In this document: positions 10,901-22,900 of the stretch, in pieces
How the letters are laid out: every line of letters begins with the position of its first letter
Numbering within the stretch: position 1 is the stretch's first letter
Assembly (NCBI GenBank): GCA_945910005.1
Contig: OX246740.1
Location: forward strand, 51,496,526-51,560,525
Direction: 5' to 3'
From: Isoperla grammatica
Lineage: Eukaryota; Arthropoda; Insecta; Plecoptera; Perlodidae
DNA: 64,000 bases
Position numbers and translations under genes: made by a program
Notes under the pieces: generated by a model
What the model was told of the DNA's origin: nothing
Databases searched by the model: none
What the model saw: the letters and a program-made list of their open reading frames with translations, nothing else

Positions 10901-13900
10901 CACCCACCAGTACAACACACGAAACAGGAACAATCTTCACATTCCATCAACTAAACTAAAAATAATTGATAAAGCTCCTATCCATGCAGGGAAAATACTA
11001 TTCAATTATCTACCTGAGGACATAAAAAATGATGCAAACATGGTCACGTTCAAAAGAAAGTTAAAAAGCTATTTATTGGAAAAGTGTCTTTATACCATAA
11101 GTGATTTTAAAGAAACATGACTACAATAGTGTGTATCCTTGATATGTATGTATGTATGTATCTATCTATCTTACGTGCACTATTTACCAAGCAATTGTAT
11201 GTAGGCCTACGCTAGTACGTAATGAATGTAACTGTAACACAATGTATGTATTTGTAACTCAATGTCTGTAACTACTACCCAATGTCTGTAACTGTAACCC
11301 AATTTGTATATACTGTATATAGCTTTAATTTAATTTACCAACATATTTTGACAACGCTCATGTTGCGATGCATGTACTTGCTGCTGCATCTAATGTAACC
11401 AAATAGCCGCTAATAAATACAATACAATACAATACAAATTGAATGTGTCTCGACCAAATTTGTTCATTATTTCAAACTCAAATTTAGTTTTATTTCATCG
11501 TGATTTTTACTTGGCTGTATCAAGAAGTTTGCTATTTTTACCTGTCTTGTTTCAGGATTGTAGAAGAAGTTGGACCAGTTGGGGTCTGTTTGCATGTACC
11601 TAAACTCAAACAACTCTCTCAAACAGAGTTGCATGATCAGTCTGCAAATGTGTTCACGAGTTTCTACATCTAGGTCTGCGCATTTGTCTACGGGAATGCC
11701 GTCCACCAGTTCCGTTGAGAAGATCTGCTTTGAGCACAGTTGGTCTACAACAATCAGACATTATTAAGAAAGCTGTTACAAATATTACAATCAAGTTTAA
11801 GAGTAAAATTAAATACTATAAAATATAAATGTACTATTTACCTATAACATTGGGAATATAATAATCAGGGTACGGTTTCAAGTACTCTTTGAATTTTTTA
11901 GTACATTCAGCCTCTCGCTCGTAGTCAACTTCCCATGACAGCTCTCTCTTTGCAACCACCACTAGATTGTCAATAAAGAAGCCTGAAACACAAAAGCATT
12001 ACATCCCCCATTATCATAAGTTAATTGTTAATTGCCAGTTGTTACTGATAGCAGCAGGCTACATGCCAAATCTGTAAAGCCCAAAACACACATAATTTTG
12101 AGTAATTGGCATTTAAGATCTAGGCCTACAACAGCTTACTTTCATCATTTCATGTCACAATTTAAAATCAGTAGACAATAAAAACGTCTTAATTTATATT
12201 TATTAACAACTTTGCCAATTTGATTGTCTCCTGTTGTTGCTTGCTTTCTTGATTTATGGTATTATATTATGTGCTGTACAAATAGAATTGAAATGAAAAC
12301 ATTGGCACATGGTTTGATTTCATTGATTTTAGTTTTTAGGACCTTACTGTACTAAATCTAGTGAAGATAATGTAGAAGCTACCCAGATATAAGAAAGAAA
12401 TGTCAGCCTTGTGATATGCATGTACATTGAACATGTTGCATTTTTGCATAAAACTCATCTCTACCAGCTTACATTTCACTGCAACAGCAACATGCATGTT
12501 TTCTGGTATACTAAATGAAATTACAAATACCTTCGGGAAATACACTCCAGACTTTCAACACGCCGACTAAATTATCAATGTCGCTCTCAATTCCCTTCGC
12601 AACACCAGGGTACTGTATCTTCATCGCCACTTCTGTACCGTCATCAAGCGTTGCCAGATGAACCTGGCCAATGGAAGCAGCAGCAAACGGTTTGGTCTCA
12701 AATGTCGCCAGCTTTGATCTCCAATCATGTCCCAATTCTGTTGTCAAGACTTTCTAAAAGTAAACAAGAGACAATAGAAATTTGGATGTCAATAAGGCTA
12801 CATTACGTGCATAATGTACTTAGAAACAAATTTTTCATAATAGTAAGGTACGAAAAGTCACACAAACCTCAACTTGCCATGTTGGCATAAAGTCTGCAGA
12901 CTGCCTGACCCTTTCAAATGCCTTCTGAAGTCCAGGGCTTATAAATGTATTGTCTTGTATGCTCAGAATTTGACCAATTTTCAAAGCGGCCCCTCGAACT
13001 TTACAGAGGGTGTTCACAATTCGTTCAGCATTTGCTTGAGAGAGAAAGGCGCTGTCTAGAGTCGTGGCGACGCTCGGTGATTCGTCCTTCAATCCCAAAG
13101 TCCTCCTCGTTATTTCGGCCACCGTGCCAATGCCGAGCCCCGCTGCGAGACTACCGAAAGACACCATACGAGCAATGCGAGACGAAGGTACTTTCCGTTG
13201 TTTGGCCGTTGCACTCAACTGAACAAATAAAGACAGTCAATTGAGTAACTTTAATATGTATAATGAATGAGCCACATGAGAAAATTCTCACCAAACAGGA
13301 TTCAAAATTTCAAAGATAACTAAGGAAATTGTGGTTGAAATCTCGAGGATATGTACGTACTTGCTACAAAATGTATCCCGGGTAATGGGTGGTGGTTAAG
13401 GTGGTAAAGTGGCAAGATAGTGAAAAGGTACCTATATGATATTGTAGACCACGTGAAATGGTGTGTTGTACATGAAGGGTTATCTATCTATTTCAGATGG
13501 TCGAACCAATATTGGAAACTGTAGAGTATTTCCTCTATTACAAGTAGACAATCTAACTGGTTATCTATCTATTTCAGATGGTCGAACCAATATTGGAAAC
13601 TGTAGAGTATTTCCTCTATTACAAGTAGACAATCTAACTCACTGTCTGTTTCTTCTTTGGCACTTTCTGTGTTGTCTTCTGCATCAACGGCGGCACCACT
13701 AGAGCATCCAAGGCCTGCTGAGACAACGGGGGTATCGGTGTGAGGATCACATTCGGTTCCTTGGGAACGTACTCCTTCTTCTCCACGCGAATCAAAGGTT
13801 CTTTCGCTGTAGAAGCGGCGGCAGTCTCAATTTGCTTCTCATCCTGCGTAACCTCAGTTATAGAATCATCTCTCTCCTTCTCTGTCGCCACCGCACTTTG

Positions 13901-16900
13901 GAACTCGTTTAAACTCTTGGACAGTGTTTCGGCATGCAGATGGAGATCTTGGAATTCTGGTATTTGCTGCTGAAGTCCTTGAATAAAACAATAACTCTTA
14001 TTTCCGTATTTTCCATGGCAGTTGAAGCGAGTACAAACACTATATAAAATTCAACACATGCCATAACAGCCTAAGCAGCTACTTTGATTGGGCCATCCCA
14101 TTCCCATTACACTAAGACTTGAATCGCAATATACTTTCTGGGTAGGAAAGCATTTCAAAAACTTTCCAAGTCCATAATGAATGCATGGAGCCAACATAGG
14201 CCTACTGTTTTAGCAAAGCTGTGGCAAATCAGGATGTATCTGTTATGTTACCTATACTGCCTTTGTTTCTTTGTGACGGATTACTTTTCCACTGCACAAA
14301 TTTGATTTAACTACATCTTTCCAGTTTTCAGATGGTGTTCTCTTTCTGTTATCCAATTTGCATTGTTATTGCAATGAGAAAAGGCTATGATTTATAAAGA
14401 TTTTTTAAGTTTTGTACATGTTTAGTAGTATTTTCAGTTATGATGAAGCAAACCCCCATACAACTTTTTGTTTTGTTGTCCATCAAGTACAAGTTACGAT
14501 TTAAAAAACGATGTAAATCTATAAACATTAAAAAAAAACGATGTTAATCTATTTATTAGGGATGAACATCGATAAAATAAAAACTATCGATAATCGAAAA
14601 GATGACTGCATTATCGATCGATAATATCGAACGATAATAAATTTACAAAATTGAAGTAATCTTTTAGTTTCAGTGATATGTCGCCTAATCGAGCACATAA
14701 GGATAGGCCTATGGCAACATTACTTGGACACATCTGACGTGACACTGCTGAGAGTATAATCACATTTTACGAGGCCCGAGGCCTAGTATTTTGGCAGTAT
14801 CTTTGAGTATTTCAATACTAGAAAGGTCCGAGAAGACCGAAATAATGCTTTACGAACCTGCTTTTTTAGAAATCAGATTATTCAATAATATTTGTATTAT
14901 CGATTATCGAAATTTTATTGCATATCGAACATCGAACGATAATATCGATTATCGTGTGCATCCCTACTATTTATCCTTACCATTTCCAACAACTTTCGTT
15001 CCATAATGTTGTGCATATGTTTGCATTCCTTTGAACACCATCGATGTTCTCTCGAAAGTCTCGGTGACATTTTTGAGCACATCATTCTGAAAAGTAAACA
15101 CAAGTAATAAGTAAGTAATTAAGTAGTAAGTAAGTAGTAAGCACAACAGTACAGTTAGGCAGCTTTCCCGTTCCTGGAGCTCCTTTCTTGGGCATTTTAC
15201 ACTGCAGGATAAATCAATATTTACAAAAGGGCTCAGGATATTTAACAGAATCCCAGAGGAAATTACGGAAAAAAAATCCTGTTCTCTTCAGAAGGGAATG
15301 TAGTAGTCTTATAAAAGAAGGTAAACTCTGTGCCAAACCATATGAAAAAGGCACTTTTTGGGATAGGCCTACTTCCTGAAGTTATATGACAGAGCCTAAT
15401 GTACTGTGTTAGTGTAAGTGATGTTTAATAGTGTATTTTATGTTTAATTTTTAATTTATAGCCTTTAATGAGGCCTTAATGGCCATATATTGACTGTTTT
15501 ACTGTTTGGATATTTATGTTATTTTGTATTCTATAGCCTGTATAATATGTATAGAGTGTAATGGGTGTAAAAATAGCAACTGTGCTAAAATAAAGATTTT
15601 ACTACTACTTTACTACAACCCCTAATGCTCAGTGATCGAGTGCTTCAACCTGCAGGCAAAGTATTATTTCAGACGTTTTCACAATTATGCATACAAGTTT
15701 ATGATAACAATTAAGCATGTAGGGCCTAGACTCATTCCAAGTCACCCATTGTCTTTATGACAACAATTGCGTTTCAAAAACAGTTTTTAAGCGAGCGAAG
15801 CGAGCGTTTCCACGAGACTCTTATGGCACTTCGTTCTGTTTTTTTTTTTTTTTTTTTTGTACCGTACTATACTCTAACGGCACTTCATTCTGTTTGTTTT
15901 TTTGTTTTTTTTTTGTTTTTATGTCCGTCGATAGCGGTCGAACGGAAAGTCCGATCAACTTGAAATTTGGACCATCCACAAGCCTCGATGTGGATTGAAG
16001 GTGTATAGTTTTGAGGCAAAATCGTTTGAAAAGTTACAAAGTTACACCATAGTTACTACAAAATATTTTTCTGAAACAAAATGGCGGCAAAATGTGAGAT
16101 AGCCATATTTTTTTAAAGCTTTTTCCGGTCACGAATATGTTGATTTAATGGCTATCTGATCAATATTGGCAAAGTTACACAAAAGTTACTCGAAAATATT
16201 TTTCTGAAAAACAGTAACAGCAAAATGTGAGGTGGCCATCTTGTAGTACATTTTCATCCGGTCACGAATAAACTAATTTAGACGTGATTGGATACGTATT
16301 AGAGGCAGAAATTACATTTCTATTGCTGTCAATAACTGTTAGTAACGGTGGCGGACCGCGGCGAAAACATGACAAAGAAAATTCTTAGCAACGCACATGG
16401 CACTGCATTCAACAATATCGGGAATTATAATAGCTATGGGAATTAGACAAATTTTTGCAATGTGCGTTCTTGAATTGTTGTTAATTGTTGTTTTTATTAG
16501 CTTTGAGATCTTTTCGCCAGAACGTTCGTAGATATGGACGCGCTCGCTTCCCTGCTTAAAAATACGGTTGGATACTATTGGATCCGCAAGTGTAAACCAA
16601 CAGGATTCAATCGTAACCAACTGTCTTAGTAGGAGCCAACTGGAACTCTAAAAGCATCCAATAGGATCCAAACGTATTCAATAGGAACTGTAACCAATAG
16701 TATTCAACTGGGACCGTATGCAAAGGGAATCAACTGTAGTGCAACTGGAACCGTAACCAATAGTATTCAACAGGCAACGTATTCAAAGGGAATCAACTGT
16801 ATTCAACTGGAACCGTAATCAATTGGTTTCAATAGTATTCAACTGGGACCGTATGCAAAGGGAATCAACTGTAGTTCAACTGGAACCGTAACCAATAGTA

Positions 16901-19900
16901 TTCAACAGGCAACGTATTCAAAGGGAATCAAATGTATTCAACTGGAACCGTAATCAATTGGGTTCAATAGTATTCAACTGGGACCGTATGCAAAGGGAAT
17001 CAACTGTAGTTCAACTGGAACCGTAACCAATAGTATTCAACAGGCAACGTATTCAAAGGGAATCAAATGTATTCAACTGGAACCGTAATCAATTGGGTTC
17101 AATAGTATTCAACTGGGACCGTATGCAAAGGGAATCAACTGTAGTTCAACTGGAACCGTAACCAATAGTATTCAACAGGCAACGTATTCAAAGGGAATCA
17201 ACTGTATTCAACTGGAACCGTAATCAATTGGGTTCAATAGTATTCAACTGGGACCGTATGCAAAGGGAATCAACTGTAGTTCAACTGGAACCGTAACCAA
17301 TAGTATTCAACAGGCAACGTATTCAAAGGGAGTCAACTGTATTCAACTGGAACCGTAATCAATTGGTTTCAATAGTATTCAACTGGGACCGTATGCAAAG
17401 GGAATCAACTGTATTCAACTGGAACCGTAATCAATTGGTTTCAATAGTATTCAACTGGGACCGTATGCAAAGGGAATCAACTGTAGTTCAACTGCAACCG
17501 TAACCAATAGTATTTAACAGGCAACGTATTCAAAGGAAATCAACTGTATTCAACTGGAACCGTAATCAATTGGTTTCAATAGTATTCAACTGGGACCGTA
17601 TGCAAAGGGAATCAACTGTATTCAACTGGAACCGTAATCAATTGGGTTCAATAGTATTCAACTGGGACCGTATGCAAAGGGAATCAACTGTAGTGCAACT
17701 GGAACCGTAACCAATAGTATTCAACAGGCAACGTATTCAAAGGGAATCAACTGTATTCAACTGGAACCGTAATCAATTGGTTTCAATAGTATTCAACTGG
17801 GACTGTATGCAAAGGGAATCAACTGTAGTGCAACTGGAACCGTAACCAATAGTATTCAATAGGCAACAACCGTAATGAAAAGGAACCAACCGTAATGGAT
17901 GGGAATCAATCGTATTCAATGGGAACCAAGCGTATTCAATAGGAACCAACCGTATTCAATAGGAACCAACTGTATTCAATAGGAACCAACCGTATACAAT
18001 AGGAACCAACCGTATTCAATAGGAACCAACCGTAATGGATGGGAATCAATTGTATTCAACAGGAACCAACCGTATTCAATAGGAACCAACTGTATTCAAT
18101 AGGAATCAACCGTATTCAATAGGAACCAACTGTATTCAATAGGAACCAACCGTATACAATAGGAACCAACCGTATTCAATAGGAACCAACCGTAATGGAT
18201 GGGAATCAATCGTATTCAACAGGAACCAACCGTATTCAATAGGAACCAACCGTATTCAATAGGACCCAACTGTATTCAATAGGAACCAACCGTATTCAAT
18301 AGGAACCAACCGTATTCAATAGGAACCAACCGTATTCAATAGTAACCAACTGTATTCAATAGTAACCAACCGTATTCAATAGAAACCATCCGTTTTCAAA
18401 GGGAATCAATCGTATTCAATGGGAACAAATGGTAATGAACGGGAAACTTCCGTTTACAATAGGAACCAACCGTATTCAATAGGAATCAATCGTATTTAAT
18501 GGGAACTAATGGTAACCCACACAACACTTAATATTGCATGAATATTCATTTTATGTGCCAGTGATAATGTCTAGATGTTGACATCTTATACATGTTGTTA
18601 CAACATTAGTCGTGATAATATGTCCATACAGTAATACCTATCAATGTGTATACAATATCACATAATTATATTTTGAATAATAAATAAATTAATATTGTAT
18701 GAATATTCTTTTCAAATATTGTCTTCTAAATATTTTACGTACATATACACAATGTTTTTATAAACCTGTGTATTATTATATTGTCGCTGTGTGGCCGCGA
18801 CTATTCTGCACCCAATTTGTGTTATTTTAGGGGGATGCGTGTCCACGATTAATTCCATACAGTCAGTGGTTAATTTGTAAGGAAAAAGGTGGGTATACGC
18901 ATCATAGTTTCATGTTACAATGTGCTCGTGATAAAAATTGATGTCTCGGTGGGAAATTGCCCCCCCCCCCCCCTTCAGGCTTACCAATTCAGCTTCTGGG
19001 CTCGTAATCTGGAATTGGATTTAGAGTTTTGGGTTGGATTTGATACAATTTTACTCGTCTTCAAAAGCCAATCGTTATTTTAATTGTCCTGTAAGTTTAC
19101 CATTAAATGATTAAAAGCAGATACCGTACATATATTATAAAATATCAGTTATTGAAGTAGTTTTACAGTAATTTTATGTGCCAACTGGCAAAAATTCATT
19201 TCCAAGAGGGACAACCTAACAATAGCAGAAATGTTTACTCAAAACGCGTTTCAGACCAGCTGGGCGGACTAGGGCAAAAACCAAGCCGGGCAAACTTTTG
19301 GTCAGGCCAGGCAGGGGGAGGCTGTGGCCCCCCAACAAACAGCGCCGCAGGCAAAAATTTTTTAAAGCCGGTTTTTAGAAGGCATTTGGTGCGTTTTAGA
19401 AAAAAACATAGCAGGATGAATGCACTACCGAAATACTGTAGTTTTCGTCGGTTAAAAGTAAAAAACACCAGCAAGAAGATTGATGAGAATGAGATCAAGC
19501 TACACCGAAATCCAACGAATCTACAATGTAATTTAAACCTTGCAATATCGTGAAGGAAGGGGTGGGAGGGACTCGGGTTTAAAGAAATTTAAATTTCAAT
19601 GCGCGGCAACTTACCGCTGGCGCCAGGCAGTTTATGCCTGTTCCAGTCGGACCAGTCCAAATTTGGGCCAAAACAGGCAGGCCACCGGGCATTTGCCCGG
19701 TTGCCCGGCGGGCCTGTACGCCCCTGCCTGAGACCATCAAACATAATGCAGAGCCAAATTTTTAGTTTTAACAGGATACCCCTTCAGTATTAAAGGGGAA
19801 TCGAAAGTATATCCACAAACAGAGAAATGCTGTATCAAACATGTAAATCATATTTTACGGATCGTGCCATTTCCCTCACAGCAGCGAGAGCGACTCTACC

Positions 19901-22900
19901 GCCTTCGCGTTGCTAACCCTTACTGGCTGGTTGACGAGGAACCTGCAGCCAATAACAAAACGAGATGGTTCTATTAATTTTATAAAGTACGGAAGTTGGT
20001 TTGAGAAAAACGTAAAACCAAGAGATAAAAGTTTTATTTAGAGTTATAGATATAGGCCTATTCAAGTAAATTTGAAATACTGTATGAGCATGTGAGGGTA
20101 ATATAACCAATACGAATTTTTTTTGTTTTTTATATATGTTAGCCAAAATTTGAGTGTTGCGTACCTAATAATTCATGAAAAAAGGTGGGTATACTGCGTA
20201 TACCCACGAAAATAGGTTGGTATACTGCGTATACCCGCGCTCCATTACAAATTAAGCACTGCATACAGTCTCAATCCTTGCATTCGAATTAATTACTGAA
20301 AAAAATATTGGATAAACTTTCAGACGGGATTGCTGGTACCGCATCTATAGGAATCAAACCCGGGCCTCCTAAATCAGGTCTCATGCATCACGCTTGCGCT
20401 ACAACCACCGACCGTTTGTACGTATTTATAAAATGTATTACATGAATTTAACGTAACAGCAAATTTAATTCTGTTAGAATTCCAAAACTAAATTTTCCAC
20501 GTGTTGTACAATTTGGTATTGAATCGTATTGAAATTCGTCAATTCATTATTTATAACCATGCCACATACATCACAGTATATATACTTACTGGGGCCCTCT
20601 TAAGAATAATAGGCCACATAATGTATATGCTGTCAATTTTTTAATCTATGCAGACCCGGAAAACGTCATGATTTGAATTTCTCGATTTACGTTCGCATAG
20701 CATCGTGCTTTGAATCAACCGCGTGACGTCATACTGAATTTTAACGAATAATCTCGGAAGCATCCGAACATTACCGAACTATTTGGACCACTCCAGTCAA
20801 CGCACTACTCAACTGGAGAACAAAATATGTAAGTATTTAACACTTTATTGATCTTTAAATGTATTTGATTATAACGTATTATTTTCATTTCAAAAACAGT
20901 ATAATAAATATTTATTTTTCAATATTCTGCGTCAAAACTTTTTTTGCAGATGATCATTTGACTTTTCCCCACCCGGCTTCCGGCCGGCAGTCAACAACTC
21001 AACTACAACATCCGGTTACGTTCTGTCTGTCGTGTTTCAAGCATGTTTTCAGTTCTCTTGGGTGAAAGCTTCGTAAATGTAGCCCCTTTCGCCGGTGAAA
21101 TCATCCGTACATACTCACTGTATTTCAGGTAAGGTTAAGGATTGGCCTTCTTGTATTTTATGAAATACCGAAATAGTCTTAGCGTTTTTAATCCCGCTCA
21201 ACAAAGCCAGGCAGTCTAGGCTAGGCCTATCCTAGGGCCTAAGAGCCAAATTCCCGTTACCGTTAGTTTCGTTTGAGGGCTGAGGGGTTGAGTTGGGCTG
21301 AAACATCATAAGAATTGTAAGCCTAGGCCTAGGCCCTAGGCTCTACCTTACTTCTTGCCTATCGTAGGCCTAGGCCCTAGCCTAGGCCTACGCATTCTTG
21401 GTTAAGTTTAAAAGTTAAAACCCTGTGACAAAGCCACTGACTTCTGGTTCCTGAAAGGCCCTGTGTGATAGGCCTACCTAGGCCTGGCCTATGATAATTA
21501 AATTCTGTTAAGACCCAGAGCCTATATAATTTGCAGACATGTAGGCCTGGGTAGGCTAGGCCTAGGCCTAGACCAAGGGGTAAGTTTGTAGGCTATCCTA
21601 GGCCTAGGGCCTAGGCCCTACATTTTGTACACCATCCATAGCGTAGGCCTAGGCCTAGGCCTCATGTTACGATCAGTGTTGTCTTAAACGTCATATAGGC
21701 TAGGCCTAGGCCTAGCCTTCGTGCCTGGGGCATGTTTTTATAGGGGGTGTGTGCCGTAAAGCGCCCGGTCTGACCAATGACAATAAGATTGAACAGAGCG
21801 AGGGTTCCGGTCGCTTTACGGTATGTGCCCAGGTTACAACAATGAAATTGATGAAATGAAATTTTGAAATCGTCTATTATAGTTTGCAGCTATGACATTA
21901 GTTGTGCGAACCCTACCGACGCGTTCACTATTGTGGTTGATTTGATTTATGAATTTAGGGTGCTACAATAGCTAGGATTATTTACAATGATTTAAGATAC
22001 TACAGTAGTAGATTTAACTGTAAAACTGAACACATGTCATAAAGTCTGAACTGTACACTTAAGGTGGAGCATTAAGATGCCTCCTTTAAGTGTTGCTCTA
22101 TTTTCAATAATGTAATATTTTATTTTTGTTATTGGTGCTAGGGCCTAGACGTAACAACAGATCTACCCACTTTCCAATGGACTAGGCAGCTCAAACAGTA
22201 ATGTTGCCCTAGCTGGACATTGCATGTATGCTAATAGGACGTTTTAACTAAATCTGGCTACATAGGGTAGCCTAGATTAAAGTAGGCACCGACAGTTAAA
22301 AATGCCTTAAGTAAAACGAAAGTCCCTTCGTGATTTATCAGCACGCCATTTAAACAGATTATTAAATAATCAGACCATAAGTGTTGAAGCACAATTGAAC
22401 TCTTCATCAACTTCATACTCGGACATGCCCGGGTGTTCCAGGGCTAGCTCTACGTGTGGGTCTAATATGTTAGTACCATCTAGGGCTACTAGCCCTGTTC
22501 CAAGAATATATCTATCTGGTGCAACTAGTTCTGCCAATATGTGTGGTATGGTGGTGGTAAAGAGGGGCGATATTTTGCAATACTCAACCAATCTTTTATC
22601 ACTGCCACTTTAGGCCCATATGAGCATACTTGGGGAAAGGAACTTTTAAAATAAACATGTGAACGCATTCGTATTATGACAAACTTTTGAACAAATTCAT
22701 TCCCGTTTAGATTGATTACTTTTCTAGACCTTTAAAACATGTGCATGCAGACATCTCAGCAGTGACATGCCCATGCTTGTGAAAAATGTATATGTATGGA
22801 ACAAAAAATAAATAAAAATAAATAAATTTGAAAGGTTAGGTGTTTCTACGTATTGTGCAGCACATATAATCTGCGACCAACAGCTTATCTCCTTATACAC

